Assembly: GCF_001422735.1 (NCBI RefSeq)
Contig: NZ_LMLZ01000024.1
Coordinates: 124,001 to 188,000, forward strand
Reading direction: 5' to 3'
From: Acidovorax sp. Leaf78
GTDB lineage: Bacteria > Pseudomonadota > Gammaproteobacteria > Burkholderiales > Burkholderiaceae_C
DNA length: 64,000 nt
In this document: piece by piece, positions 25,021 through 34,625 of the stretch
Layout: every line of letters begins with the position of its first letter
Position numbering within the stretch: position 1 is the stretch's first letter
The notes under the pieces: model-generated
The model's input: the letters and a program-made list of their open reading frames with translations, nothing else
Told to the model about the DNA's origin: nothing
Database searches by the model: none
Translations under genes and position numbers: made by a program

Positions 25021-27002
25021 CCCCCGCCGAGTCCACCGCATCGAGCGTGCCCCCTGCGCAGGCCGCAGGCCACCCCGCCCACGGGCATAACGGGCAACAT
25101 GGGCCACAGGGTCATGAGGACCCGAACCAGTTCGCGCTGCTGCGCCAGCGGCGCTTCGCCCCGTTCTTCTGGACGCAGTTCTCCGGCGCGGCCAACGACA
25201 ACCTCTTCAAGTTCGCCTTCACCGTGATGGTGACCTACCAGCTCAGCGTGGGCTGGCTGCCGCCCGCGATGGCGGGGCTGGTGATCGGCGCGCTGTTCAT
25301 CCTGCCGTTCCTGCTGTTCTCGGCCACATCGGGCCAGCTGACCGACAAGTACGACAAGACGAAGATGATCCGCTTCGTGAAGAACCTGGAGATCGCCATC
25401 ATGCTGGTGGCGGCCGCCGGGTTCGTTGCGGGCAACGTGCCCATCCTGCTGCTGTGCACCTTCCTGATGGGCGTGCACTCCACGCTGTTCGGGCCGGTCA
25501 AGTTCGCCTACATGCCCCAGGTGCTGAGCGAGCGCGAGCTCACCGGCGGCAACGGCATGGTCGAGATGGGCACCTTCGTGGCCATCTTGCTGGGCAACGT
25601 GGCGGGCGGCCTGCTGGTGGCGCTGCCCGGCATCGGCCACACGACGGTGGCCATCGCCTGTGTGGCGCTGGCGCTGGTGGGGCGGGTGGTGGCGCAGTTC
25701 ATCCCGTCGGTGCCGGCCACCGACCCGGGCCTCACCATCAACTGGAACCCTTTCACCGAAACCTGGCGCAACCTGCAGCTGGCGCGGCAGAACGTCGTGG
25801 TGTTCCGCTCGCTCTTGGGCATCAGCTGGATGTGGTTCTTCGGTGCGGTGTTTCTGAGCCAGTTTCCAAGCTTGGCCAAGGAGGTGCTGCACGGCAACGA
25901 GCAGGTGGCATCGCTGCTCTTGGTGGTGTTCTCCATCGGCATCGGCATCGGCTCGCTGCTGTGCGAGGTGCTCTCGCGCCGCCATGTCGAGATCGGCCTG
26001 GTGCCGCTTGGGGCCATCGGCATGAGCGTGTTCTCCATCGACCTGTACTTCGCGTCGCGCAGCCTGCCTGCGTCCGAGATCATGGGCCTGGCCACGTTCT
26101 TGTCGCAAAGCCAGCACTGGCGCGTGATGATCGACCTGGCCCTGCTGAGCCTGTTCGCCGGCCTGTACAGCGTGCCCATGTACGCGCTGATCCAGATGCG
26201 CAGCCAGCCCACGCACCGGGCGCGGATCATCGCGGCCAACAACATCCTGAATGCGCTGTTCATGATCGGCAGCTCGCTGATCGCCGGGGCCCTGCTGGGC
26301 GCGGGCTTCACGGTGCCGCAGATCTTTTTGTTCACCGGCCTGGCCAACGCGGTGGTGGCGTTCTACATCTTCATGCTGGTGCCCGAGTACCTGCTGCGCT
26401 TCGTGGCCTGGGTGTCCTCGCGCTTCGTGTACCGCTTCAAGGTGCACGGCGACCAGCACCTGCCCACCACCGGCGCGGCCATCCTGGCGTGCAACCACGT
26501 GAGCTTCATCGACGCGGTGCTGCTCATGGCCGCCAGCCCGCGCCCCATCTACTTCGTGATGGACCACCGCATCTTCCGCGTGCCGGTACTGGGCTGGCTG
26601 TTCCGCCTGGCCAAGGCGATCCCGATCGCGCCGTACAAGGAAGACCCCGCGACCTACGACGCGGCCTTCGAGCGCGCGGCCCAGGTGCTGCGTGAGGGCG
26701 ATCTGCTGGCCATCTTCCCGGAGGGCGGCATCACCAAGGACGGCCAGCTGCAGGAGTTCAAGGGCGGCATCATGAAGATCATCGAGCGTGCGCGCGAAGA
26801 GGGCGTCGAGGCGCCCGTGATTCCCATGGCGCTGACCAACCTGTGGGGCTCGTATTTCAGCCGCATCGAAAAAGGCGGCGCCATGGTGCGGCCGTTCCGC
26901 CGCGGGTTCTACAGCCGCGTGGGCTTGAATGTGGGTGCGCCCATCGCTGCGCGCGACGTACAGCCGGCCACGCTGCGCGAGCAGGTGGCGCGCCTGCTCT
27001 GA
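25017..27002 (+). CDS. Fusion of an LplT-like MFS transporter with a PlsC-type acyltransferase
   Basis: 661 aa. After a His/Gly-rich cytoplasmic tail (to ~35), an MFS domain of about 12 helices (40-440; FWTQFSGAANDNLFKFAF and GPVKFAYMPQVL are LplT hallmarks) is followed by a PlsC domain (about 450-640) with the HX4D motif in CNHVSFIDAVLL and the FPEGG motif. In enterobacteria, LplT flips lysophospholipid inward and Aas re-acylates it; here both are in one chain but without the Aas AMP-binding domain. It is coupled by ATGA to the CREST protein. Together they may remodel membrane lipids. Confidence 0.88.
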   Translation: MTPAESTASSVPPAQAAGHPAHGHNGQHGPQGHEDPNQFALLRQRRFAPFFWTQFSGAANDNLFKFAFTVMVTYQLSVGWLPPAMAGLVIGALFILPFLLFSATSGQLTDKYDKTKMIRFVKNLEIAIMLVAAAGFVAGNVPILLLCTFLMGVHSTLFGPVKFAYMPQVLSERELTGGNGMVEMGTFVAILLGNVAGGLLVALPGIGHTTVAIACVALALVGRVVAQFIPSVPATDPGLTINWNPFTETWRNLQLARQNVVVFRSLLGISWMWFFGAVFLSQFPSLAKEVLHGNEQVASLLLVVFSIGIGIGSLLCEVLSRRHVEIGLVPLGAIGMSVFSIDLYFASRSLPASEIMGLATFLSQSQHWRVMIDLALLSLFAGLYSVPMYALIQMRSQPTHRARIIAANNILNALFMIGSSLIAGALLGAGFTVPQIFLFTGLANAVVAFYIFMLVPEYLLRFVAWVSSRFVYRFKVHGDQHLPTTGAAILACNHVSFIDAVLLMAASPRPIYFVMDHRIFRVPVLGWLFRLAKAIPIAPYKEDPATYDAAFERAAQVLREGDLLAIFPEGGITKDGQLQEFKGGIMKIIERAREEGVEAPVIPMALTNLWGSYFSRIEKGGAMVRPFRRGFYSRVGLNVGAPIAARDVQPATLREQVARLL

Positions 27003-27065
27003 GCCTGGTTTGCCGTCAACGGACCGCACCCGCGCCCACGGTGGGCATGCGGGCCGCGGTCACGC

Positions 27066-28067
27066 TCACTCCGCCTTGATGTTCGCGCGCTGCGCAATCG
27101 CGCGCATGCGCGGCAACTCGTCCTCGATCTGGGCCTGCACCGCGTCGCCGCTGGCGTAGGCCTGCTCCAGCCCGCTGGCGATGAGCTTGCTGCGGATCTC
27201 TGCATCGGCCATGGTCTCGGCCAGCGCCTTGCCCAGCTTGGCCTTGGCATCGGCGGGCAGGCCGCGCGGCGCCACCACCGCCAGCCACGAGTCCGCGGCA
27301 AAGCCCGCAAAGCCGCTTTCGGCCACCGTGGGCACATCGGGCAGCTGCGTGGCCCGCGTGGCGCCGGTGACCACGATGGGCTTGATCTTGCCGCCCTTGA
27401 GCTGCGGTAGCGCGGCGGCCACCGTGTCGATGGTGAACGGAATCTGCCCGCCGATCAAATCGCTCATGGCGGGCGCGCTGCCGCGGTAGGGCACGTGCAT
27501 CAGCTTGACGCCGGTGGCCGACCACATCAGCTCGGCCGCGAAGTGGCCCGTAGTGCCGCTGCCGAACGAGCCGTACGAGAACTTGTCGGGCGCGCGGTTC
27601 ACCGCGGCGATCAGCTGCTTCAGGTTGCTCACCGGCGCATCGCGGTGGGCCAGCAAAATCAGCGGCACGCGCGCCACCATGCCCACGTGCTCGAAGCTCT
27701 TGACCGGGTCGTAGGGCAGCTTGTTGTTGAGCGCCGGATTGACGGTGAAGGTGGAGCCCGAGCTGATCAGCAGGGTGTAGCCGTCCGCCGGTGCATTGGC
27801 CACGAACGATGCGCCCACGATGGTGCCCGCGCCCGCCTTGTTTTCGATCACCACGGCCTGGCCCAGGCGCTCGCCCAGCTTCTTGCTGATGAGCCGGCCC
27901 ACGATGTCCACCGCGCCGCCCGGCGGGAAGGGCACGATGAGCTGGACGGGTTTGGCGGGGTAGCCGTCTGCGCGGGCCAGGGGCGATAGACCCAGGCCTG
28001 CGGTGGCTGCGATCGCAGCGATGGACAGGGCGACGCCAGTGCGTCGCGTCAGAGGCAAGCGGTTCAT
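27066..28067 (-). CDS. Bug/TctC-family periplasmic solute receptor
   Basis: 333 aa with a signal peptide (to ~33, ARADG). It shows YPAKPVQLIVPFPPGGAVDIVGR, KAGAGTIVGASFVANAPADGYT and HVPYRGSAPAMSDLIGGQI, the regular Bug family landmarks. The pocket residue pattern differs from the two other Bug proteins in the window, so separate ligands are likely. No membrane TctAB partners are adjacent. It converges on the MFS-acyltransferase gene and is followed at its 5' side by acdS on the same strand after a 289-base gap in which I see no gene or clear signal. Confidence 0.9.
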   Translation of the reverse strand: MNRLPLTRRTGVALSIAAIAATAGLGLSPLARADGYPAKPVQLIVPFPPGGAVDIVGRLISKKLGERLGQAVVIENKAGAGTIVGASFVANAPADGYTLLISSGSTFTVNPALNNKLPYDPVKSFEHVGMVARVPLILLAHRDAPVSNLKQLIAAVNRAPDKFSYGSFGSGTTGHFAAELMWSATGVKLMHVPYRGSAPAMSDLIGGQIPFTIDTVAAALPQLKGGKIKPIVVTGATRATQLPDVPTVAESGFAGFAADSWLAVVAPRGLPADAKAKLGKALAETMADAEIRSKLIASGLEQAYASGDAVQAQIEDELPRMRAIAQRANIKAE

Positions 28068-28356
28068 TCGGCGATCCTTCGGATGAGGGCTGGTTGTGTT
28101 CAGCCATTGCTACCTGCGGACAGGGTCCAGGATGCGCCAGTCTTCGTTTCGCTCTGGCGGCCCGCCAGGGCCTGTCGCTACCACGGAAGTTCGATCAGCC
28201 GCCATGGACCCAGGAAGGCCCGGTGCCATGGCGGTGGGACCCGGCGGCGTGCTCGGGTCCGAGGGAATGCAAAGGCGAAAAAGGAGAGGCGCTCAGATCA
28301 ACGACAGCCCGGCCAGCCGGCACAGGCGTTGCTGCTCCGTCTCCTCGCGCGGCGCG

Positions 28357-29373
28357 TCAGCCGTTGCGAAAAAGAAAGCTGTAGGCGTTGAGCGCCGGCA
28401 CCCCTCCCAGGTGCGCGTACAGAACGCGAGAGCCTTCGGGGAATTCGCCCTTGCGCACCATGTCGATCATGCCGTGCATGGACTTGCCTTCGTACACCGG
28501 GTCGGTGAGCATGCCTTCCTGGCGCGCGCACAGGCGGATGGCTTCGAGCGTGCCCTCGTTGGGCAAGCCGTACTCGGGGCCGCCGTAGCGCGTGTCCAGC
28601 ACCACGTCCTCGGCCGTGATCTCCTGGCCCAGCTCCACCAGCTTGGCCGTGTTCTGTGCGATGCGCAGCACCTGGGCATGCGTCTTTTCGGGCTTGGCCG
28701 AGGCGTCGATGCCGATCACCTTGCGCGCGCGGCCGTCGGCCGCAAAGCCCACCACCATGCCGGCCTGCGTGCTGCCCGTGACCGAGCACACGACGATGTA
28801 GTCGAACTGGAAGCCCAGCTCTTTTTCTTGCTGGCGCACTTCTTCGGCAAAGCCCACGAAGCCCAGGCCGCCGTACGGGTGCTCGGAGCACCCGGCCGGG
28901 ATGGGGAAGGGCTTGCCGCCGGCCTTCTTCACGTCTTCCATGGCCTGCTCCCAGCTGGGGCGGATGCCGATGTCGAAGCCCGCTGCGTCCAGGCGCACGT
29001 CAGCGCCCATGATGCGGCTCATCTCGATGTTGCCCACGCGGTCGTACACCGCGTCGGAGTAGTTGACCCAGTTCTCCTGCACCAGCACGCACTTCATGCC
29101 CAGGTGCGCGGCCACCGCGGCCACCTGGCGCGTCTGGTTGGACTGGATGCCGCCGATGGAGACCAGCGTGTCGTAGCCGCCCGCAATCGCCTCGGGGATG
29201 AGGTATTCGAGCTTGCGCGTCTTGTTGCCGCCAAAGGCCAGGCCCGAGTTGCAGTCCTCGCGCTTGGCGTACAGGTGCACCTTGCCGCCCAGGTGGGCCG
29301 ACAGGCGCGGCAGCGCGGTGATGGGCGAGGGCCCGAAGGTGAGCGGATGGCGGGCGAATTTCTGCAGGTTCAT
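28357..29373 (-). CDS. acdS: 1-aminocyclopropane-1-carboxylate deaminase
   Basis: 338 aa, the standard length. The PLP lysine is Lys51 ([11 protein letters not shown]). Glu295 (VYEGKSMHG) and Leu322 (YAHLGG) are both present; this pair distinguishes true ACC deaminases from D-cysteine desulfhydrases. Ser78 and the [11 protein letters not shown] phosphate loop are also seen. The enzyme opens the cyclopropane ring of ACC, the plant ethylene precursor, to give 2-oxobutyrate and ammonia, and marks plant-associated bacteria. It is divergent from the Lrp-type acdR gene, the standard arrangement. Confidence 0.96.
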   Translation of the reverse strand: MNLQKFARHPLTFGPSPITALPRLSAHLGGKVHLYAKREDCNSGLAFGGNKTRKLEYLIPEAIAGGYDTLVSIGGIQSNQTRQVAAVAAHLGMKCVLVQENWVNYSDAVYDRVGNIEMSRIMGADVRLDAAGFDIGIRPSWEQAMEDVKKAGGKPFPIPAGCSEHPYGGLGFVGFAEEVRQQEKELGFQFDYIVVCSVTGSTQAGMVVGFAADGRARKVIGIDASAKPEKTHAQVLRIAQNTAKLVELGQEITAEDVVLDTRYGGPEYGLPNEGTLEAIRLCARQEGMLTDPVYEGKSMHGMIDMVRKGEFPEGSRVLYAHLGGVPALNAYSFLFRNG

Positions 29374-29533
29374 GGCGGTTTCCTCAAGCGGTGATGGGGC
29401 GCAGACCGGGGCGTCTGCCGTGCATCCATCGTAGGAAAACACGCACCTAACGGGGTTGTGAACTCTGCGTGAAATTTGGCGTTTTGATGCTGCTCAATGA
29501 ATAATGGATGATGGAAATTTTGGTGATGAACAA

Positions 29534-30052
29534 ATGAGCGCAACAAAAGTTCGTGCAAAGAATGTGGATGCCATGGAGGAAACGCTGGAGGCCCTGGACC
29601 GCACCGACAAGGCCATCCTGCGGCTGCTGCAGCGCGACGCATCGCTGTCGAACGTGGCGCTGGCCGCCAAAGTGCACCTGAGCCCGCCCGCCTGCCTGCG
29701 CCGCGTGGAGCGGCTCAAGCGCCTGGGGCTGATCGACAAGGTGGTGGCGCTGCTCAGCCCTCGCGCGGTGGGCGCGGGCATGCTGGTGATGATCGGCGTG
29801 GTGCTGGACCGCTCCACACCCGACTCGTTCGCGGCGTTCGAGAAGGCCGCGGCCAAGGTGTCCGGCTGCATGGAATGCCATGTGGTCACCGGCGAGTTCG
29901 ACTACTTCATGCTGGTGCGCACGCGCGACAACGACAGCTTCAACCGCCTGCACGCCGAGCAGCTGCTGTACCTGCCGGGCGTGCGCCAGGTGCGGTCGTT
30001 CATGGTGCTGCGCAATGTGCTGTCGACGACGGAGTTGCCGCTGGCGGTGTGA
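29534..30052 (+). CDS. acdR: Lrp/AsnC-family regulator of ACC deaminase
   Basis: 172 aa from the ATG at 29534; an in-frame ATG at 29504 would give 182 aa. I prefer 29534 because GGTGA lies seven bases upstream, while 29504 has no ribosome site. The HTH is RTDKAILRLLQRDASLSNVALAAKVHLSPPACLRRVERL, followed by a RAM/ligand-binding domain (VSGCMECHVVTGEFDYFMLVRTRD). Known AcdR proteins bind near acdS and activate it when ACC is present. The 130-base shared intergenic region should hold its sites. Confidence 0.88.
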   Translation: MSATKVRAKNVDAMEETLEALDRTDKAILRLLQRDASLSNVALAAKVHLSPPACLRRVERLKRLGLIDKVVALLSPRAVGAGMLVMIGVVLDRSTPDSFAAFEKAAAKVSGCMECHVVTGEFDYFMLVRTRDNDSFNRLHAEQLLYLPGVRQVRSFMVLRNVLSTTELPLAV

Positions 30053-30096
30053 TTCGCCAACTCGCGCTGCCAGAGTTCTCCCCCCAAAAAACAATA

Positions 30097-30156
30097 CCGT
30101 TCGGGCTGAGCCTGTCGAAGCCTAGCGCGGCGCTTCGACAGGCTCAGCGTGAACGG
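30097..30156. repeat. Family B inverted repeat (copy 1) after acdR
   Basis: CCGTTCGGGCTGAGCCTGTC GAAGC and, after a short spacer, GCTTCGACAGGCTCAGCGTG AACGG form a long imperfect hairpin of about 25 bp stem. It lies 45 bases after the acdR stop and 40 bases before the end of the convergent EamA gene, so it could act as a bidirectional terminator. Confidence 0.8.
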
Positions 30157-30195
30157 GTAGTGGTGTTCTGGGATTGTTGCGGCAATCGGAAGGCC

Positions 30196-31113
30196 TCAGC
30201 GCGCTGACTCCCGCGCGCGCCCCGTCAGCCGGGCCCACACCGCCCCACCGAACACATTCACCACCAGCCCCGCCATCAGCAGCCCCGCGCCCGCAAAGTG
30301 CACCGGCTGCAGCGCCTCGCCAAACACCAGCCAGCCCGTGGTCAGCCCCACCACCGGCACCAGCAGTGTGAAGGGTGCCACGCGGTTCACGGGGTAGCGC
30401 GACATGAGGTACGTCCACAGCCCGAAGCCCAGCAGCGTGGAGATCCACGCGATGTACGCCACTGCGGCCATCGACTTCCAAGACAGGTGCTGCACGGCCG
30501 CCAGCACCGCGCCGGGCCCGTCGATCCACAGCGACAGCGCCACGAAGGGCAGGGGCGCCACCAGGCTGGACCACACGATGAAGGCGAACTGGTTCATCGG
30601 CCCATGCCGGCCCACGGCGCGCGTCACGATATTGCCGCAGCCCCACATCGCCGCCGCCGCCACGGTGAGCGCAAACCCCGCCAGTGGCATGGACGCGCCG
30701 TGCGCGCTGCCGATCAGCACCAGCCCCACGGCCGCCAGCGCCAGGCCCGCCACCTGGTTGCCGTGCCACGGCTCGCGCAGCCACCACGCGGCCAGCAGCA
30801 AGGTGAAGAACGACTGCGCCTGCAGCACCAGCGACGCCAGGCCCGAGGGCATGCCGATGTGGATGGCGGTGAACAGCAGCGCGAACTGGGCCACCGCCAT
30901 CGTCATGCCGTACAGCAGGTACAGGCGCAGCGGCACCTTGGGCGGCCGCACGAACAGCAACGCCGGGAAGGCCGCCAACAGGTAGCGCAGCGCGCCCAGC
31001 AGCATGGGCGGAATGTCGGCCACGCCCACCTTGATGACGGCGAAGTTCAGCCCCCAGACCACGATGACGAGCAAGGCCAGGCAGAGGTCGCGGGGGCGCA
31101 GGGAGGTGTTCAT
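30196..31113 (-). CDS. EamA-family drug/metabolite exporter
   Basis: 305 aa, ten predicted membrane helices as two EamA halves (about 8-135 and 148-290). The N-terminal VVWGLNFAVIKVGVADIPP, the LAALRYL-type helix and the AWISTLLGFGLWTYLMSRYP segment are typical of the EamA (YdcZ/EamA O-acetylserine exporter) group. It exports small metabolites, commonly amino-acid derivatives; the substrate is unknown. It converges on acdR, separated by a family B hairpin. Confidence 0.85.
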   Translation of the reverse strand: MNTSLRPRDLCLALLVIVVWGLNFAVIKVGVADIPPMLLGALRYLLAAFPALLFVRPPKVPLRLYLLYGMTMAVAQFALLFTAIHIGMPSGLASLVLQAQSFFTLLLAAWWLREPWHGNQVAGLALAAVGLVLIGSAHGASMPLAGFALTVAAAAMWGCGNIVTRAVGRHGPMNQFAFIVWSSLVAPLPFVALSLWIDGPGAVLAAVQHLSWKSMAAVAYIAWISTLLGFGLWTYLMSRYPVNRVAPFTLLVPVVGLTTGWLVFGEALQPVHFAGAGLLMAGLVVNVFGGAVWARLTGRARESAR

Positions 31114-31252
31114 GGCAGGGTGGCAGCGGGGGCAGCAACAGCAACGGCAGCAGTGGCTGTGATTGTCCGACAGCCACGGGGCCCGCGCCGCGCGTGGCCG
31201 GCCGGATTTCGGTCAGAAACGGACACGCCCTGCACGTGCCCGGTGGGCGGTA

Positions 31253-32452
31253 TCAGCCTGCCTCGACGGCGAAGCTCAGACCCGCGTTTGCCTGCAGCCG
31301 CGCGATCAGCGTATCGCCCATCGCGGGCGCCGTGGTCCAGATGCCGCCGGGGGTGTCCGGCGCGTCCTGCAGCAGGCACACGGCGGCCTCGGCGATCATC
31401 TTGGAGGTGGAGCCGTAGCCCGGGTCGCGGTCGCCCTTCACGCCCACGCGCAGGGTGTTGCCTGCCGCGTCGGTGCCGAGGAACAGCACGTCGTAGAAGC
31501 CCGCATCGCGCTCTTCGCGCGAGGGGCCTTCGCCGGGCTTGGGGCCCTTGTCGGAGCCGAGCGACTTGTCGCCCGCCACGGCGTTGGCGATCGCTTCGCC
31601 CTTTTCGCCGGTGCCGGTGATCAGCATCTCGTCGTAGACAAAATCGGCGCCGTAGGCGTGCTGCAGCAGGAAGTTGGAGCGGTGCACGTTGCGCGTGTTG
31701 ATCGCGGCCATCACGAAGGGGGCGACCCACACACCCTCACCGCCCGGGCCTGCCAGGGCCTCGTCCAGCATGGGCTTGTGGCCGGTGGGCTGGCGCGGGC
31801 CTTCGAAGCCGGGCGTCAGCGAGAACGGGTTCTTGAGCAGGTCCAGAACGGCAGGGTTGCCGGCGGCGGCGGCCATGGTGGCCTTCAGGCTCGCCGCGGT
31901 GCCGCCCGAGAACGTGCCTTTCATCTTGCGCACCCGGCCGCGTACCCGCGGTGCGGGGTGGCCGAAGCGCTGGCCGAATTCCTTTTGCAGCAGGAACACG
32001 CCCAGGTCGAACGGGATGGAGTCGAACCCGCACGAGAACACGATGCGCGCGCCGCTGGCTTGGGCAGCGGCTTCGTGCGCGTCGATCATCTGGCGCATCC
32101 AGGCGGGCTCGCCGCACAGGTCCACGTAGTCCACGCCGGCCGCGGCGCAGGCGGCCACGAGTTCGTTGCCGTACATCTGGTAGGGGCCCACGGTGGTCAG
32201 CACCAGGCGGGTTTGGGCCATCAGGGCGTGCAGGCTGGCGGCGTCGGTGCTGTCGGTCACGATCAGCGGGGTGTCGGCGGGGGCGCCGACTTCGTCACGC
32301 ACGGCGGCCAGCTTGTCGGCGCTGCGCCCGCCCATGGCCCAGCGCAGGCCGCTGCCGGCGGGGTAGCGCTGCAGCAGGTATTCGACGACCAGGCGGCCGG
32401 TGAAGCCGGTGGCGCCGTGGACGACGATGTCAAAGGGTTTGGCGGTGGTCAT
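31253..32452 (-). CDS. Saccharopine dehydrogenase-like NAD(P)-binding protein
   Basis: 399 aa. The N-terminal Rossmann domain shows VVHGATGFTGRLVVEYLL and a second TVGPYQMYG segment with AACAAAGVDYVDLCGE, as in the saccharopine-dehydrogenase/trans-acting enoyl reductase group. The middle (GCGFDSIPFDLGVFLLQ-like segment) is typical of this subgroup too. In mycobacteria, relatives reduce enoyl groups of lipids; bacterial roles elsewhere are unknown. It is monocistronic, with no obvious partner. Confidence 0.8.
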   Translation of the reverse strand: MTTAKPFDIVVHGATGFTGRLVVEYLLQRYPAGSGLRWAMGGRSADKLAAVRDEVGAPADTPLIVTDSTDAASLHALMAQTRLVLTTVGPYQMYGNELVAACAAAGVDYVDLCGEPAWMRQMIDAHEAAAQASGARIVFSCGFDSIPFDLGVFLLQKEFGQRFGHPAPRVRGRVRKMKGTFSGGTAASLKATMAAAAGNPAVLDLLKNPFSLTPGFEGPRQPTGHKPMLDEALAGPGGEGVWVAPFVMAAINTRNVHRSNFLLQHAYGADFVYDEMLITGTGEKGEAIANAVAGDKSLGSDKGPKPGEGPSREERDAGFYDVLFLGTDAAGNTLRVGVKGDRDPGYGSTSKMIAEAAVCLLQDAPDTPGGIWTTAPAMGDTLIARLQANAGLSFAVEAG

Positions 32453-32681
32453 GGGGCGGTCTCCGTGCGGGCGTTGCAGCAGTCAAAGGCTGCGATTGTC
32501 AAAGACAAGCGGGTGCAATCATGTCGCCCAGGTGCCCCGGTCTATGCGGTAAAAGTATCGCTATCCGATACCAACGAGCCGGGCAGCCGCCACTGGCGCA
32601 ACCCGCTGGCGGTGGCGGCGGGCGGGCGCGGCACTATCCGCTGCGTGTTCAACCACGGCCCTTTCAGGCCACCCCACTTGT

Positions 32682-33176
32682 ATGTCGTCTTCTTCCACCC
32701 TCATCCAGCGTGACACCCGTGCATGGCAGCTCCAGGTGTGGGTCTCGTTCGGCCTGGCTGTCTTCTTGTGCGCCGTGGGGCTGGCCTGGTTGCCGGGCGA
32801 ACAGCTGGAGCAGGCGTTCATGGTGATGGGCTATGTGTTCTGCCTCTCGGCCGCGTTCGTGCTGGCCAAGTTCGTGCGGGACAACGAGAGCGCCGCGCGC
32901 CGCGGTGCGGGCGATACACCGATGTGGAAGCTGGTGGTCTGGGGCGGCTTCGTGGTGGCCATGGGCCTCACCGGCTGGGGCCTGTTCGGCATGGAGATCA
33001 ACGTGACCTACAAGGCCTTTCTGGGTGTGAGCTGGCTGTACCTGATCACCACCGCCTTCACGCTGGCCAAGATGCTGCGCGACCGCCACGAGGCGGACCT
33101 GCTCGAAGCGCGCCTGCAAGGCCGCCGCGAAGCTACCGCAGCACATCCTGCTACGTCTGGTAACAACGCCAGCTGA
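32682..33176 (+). CDS. YiaA/YiaB-type inner-membrane protein
   Basis: 164 aa with two YiaA/B two-helix units (helix pairs at about 17-62 and 84-127). The NESAARR linker and TYKAFLGVSWLYLITTAFTLAKMLRD segment are family-like. Inner membrane; function unknown in any species that I know of. A 105-base gap separates it from the following three-gene group. Confidence 0.8.
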   Translation: MSSSSTLIQRDTRAWQLQVWVSFGLAVFLCAVGLAWLPGEQLEQAFMVMGYVFCLSAAFVLAKFVRDNESAARRGAGDTPMWKLVVWGGFVVAMGLTGWGLFGMEINVTYKAFLGVSWLYLITTAFTLAKMLRDRHEADLLEARLQGRREATAAHPATSGNNAS

Positions 33177-33280
33177 GTTTCCGTCTTTCGCCATGAAGCC
33201 ATGGCGGATGCTCGGAGGTTGCCCTGAAAAATCCGGTGCTGTAGCGCTACTGCGCAGCACCTCCCGCGAGGAGTGAAACC

Positions 33281-33736
33281 ATGAAGACATTGCCCAAGAT
33301 CCTGACCCTTGCCCTGGCCGCCGGCCTGCTGTGCACGCTGGCTGCCCTGCCCGCACGGGCGCAGAGCGAGGCTTCGGCCGCGCTGTCGCTGCTGCCCATC
33401 GCGTCGGTGGTGGGCACGGCCTCGGTGGCGTCTGCCGCCGCTGGCGCGATCGTGACGGTGCCTGCTGCGCTGTCGGTCGCCGGTGCGGTGCTGACGGTGA
33501 AGACGGTGGAGGCATCGGCCACCGGCACGGTGTACCTGCTGGAGCGCGCATCGGACGGCGCCCGGGTCAGCGTCGAGGTGGCGGGCCGGGGCGTGGGCGC
33601 ATCGGCCCATGGCGTGGGCACCGTGGTGACCTGCAGCGTGATCGGCACGGGCGTGGTGCTGTCGGTGGCGGGCGAGGCGATCGCCTTTGTGCCCAACGCC
33701 ATCGGCCGTGCGCTGCTGCACAACGAGCGTCTGTAA
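33281..33736 (+). CDS. Small Ala/Val-rich exported protein
   Basis: 151 aa with a signal peptide to ~28 (ARAQ). The mature part is rich in Ala, Val, Ser and Gly (SVVGTASVASAAAGAIVTVP and later GVVLSVAGEAIAFVPNAIG). The low-complexity, alternating hydrophobic sequence could be membrane-associated or beta-strand. I recognise no family. It lies ten bases before the DUF2145 gene and is likely in one operon with it. Confidence 0.65.
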   Translation: MKTLPKILTLALAAGLLCTLAALPARAQSEASAALSLLPIASVVGTASVASAAAGAIVTVPAALSVAGAVLTVKTVEASATGTVYLLERASDGARVSVEVAGRGVGASAHGVGTVVTCSVIGTGVVLSVAGEAIAFVPNAIGRALLHNERL

Positions 33737-33746
33737 GGGCACCGCC

Positions 33747-34613
33747 ATGAATATGCAGCTGATGACCGTGACGACCCCGGCGCAGGCCCGCGTGCGCTCT
33801 TCTTTCAACCCTGCCATGCTCGGCCTGGCCCTGGTGGCGGGCGCGGCCTTGCTGGCTGCGCCTGCGGCCCACGCAGGCCGCTCCTGCGAGGCCGCCAAGC
33901 CCGTGCCGGCCAAGGTGATCGAGCGCGGCATGCAGTTGGCCCAGCAGACCTCGGCCGCGCTGGATGCGGAGCATGCGAAGTCCGGCGCGCAGGTGGTGGT
34001 GCTCGGCCGCGCGGGGCAGGACCTCTCCAAGTACGGCCTGCGCTATTCGCACCTGGGCTGGGCCTACAAGACGCCCGATGGCCCCTGGCGCGTGGCCCAC
34101 AAGCTCAACGAATGCGGCACGGCCGTGGGCTACCTGTACCGGCAGGGGCTGGGCGAGTTCTTCCTGGACGACCTGTGGCGCTACGAGGCCGTCTACGCCG
34201 TGCCCACGCCCGAGGTGCAGCAGCGCCTGCTGGCCGTGCTGCTGGACACCGCCCGCACCAAGACGCTGCAGCACCCGCCCTACAGCATGGTCAGCTACGC
34301 GTGGGGCCGCAAGTACCAGCAGTCCAACCAGTGGGCGCTGGAGACCCTGGCCGTGGCCATGGAGCCCGCCACGGTGCGCAGCCGCGAGCAGGCGCAGGCC
34401 TGGCTGCAGTTCAAGGGCTACGAGCCCACCACGCTCAAGCTGGGGCCGCTCACCCGCATGGGCGGGCGCGTGGGCTCGGCCAACATCGCGTTCGACGACC
34501 ACCCCAGCGACAAGCGCTTCTCGGACCGCATCGAGACCGTCACTGTCGATTCGGTGCTGGCGTGGCTGCAGCGTGCGCAGCTGGCGTCGGCCCCGGTGAC
34601 CATCAAGAATTGA
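33747..34613 (+). CDS. DUF2145 exported protein
   Basis: 288 aa. A predicted signal peptide ends near residue 43 (AHAGR); the mature N-terminus starts GRSCEAAKPVP. Conserved-looking motifs are GLRYSHLGWAYK, HKLNECGTAVGYLYRQGLGEFFLDD and NIAFDDHPSDKRFSDRIETVT, which match DUF2145. Function unknown; the Cys, His and Asp residues near the centre could form an enzyme site. I chose ATG 33747, just after the previous stop. A family A repeat starts 13 bases after its stop codon, before the next gene. Confidence 0.75.
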   Translation: MNMQLMTVTTPAQARVRSSFNPAMLGLALVAGAALLAAPAAHAGRSCEAAKPVPAKVIERGMQLAQQTSAALDAEHAKSGAQVVVLGRAGQDLSKYGLRYSHLGWAYKTPDGPWRVAHKLNECGTAVGYLYRQGLGEFFLDDLWRYEAVYAVPTPEVQQRLLAVLLDTARTKTLQHPPYSMVSYAWGRKYQQSNQWALETLAVAMEPATVRSREQAQAWLQFKGYEPTTLKLGPLTRMGGRVGSANIAFDDHPSDKRFSDRIETVTVDSVLAWLQRAQLASAPVTIKN

Positions 34614-34625
34614 ATGAAAAGTGCT

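Noticed and set aside
24081-27029. A 982-codon open frame on the minus strand across the CREST and LplT-acyltransferase genes
   Set aside because: Its product is His/Gln/Ala/Arg-rich without domains, and it mirrors the third-base GC bias of two well-supported plus-strand genes. It is a shadow frame.
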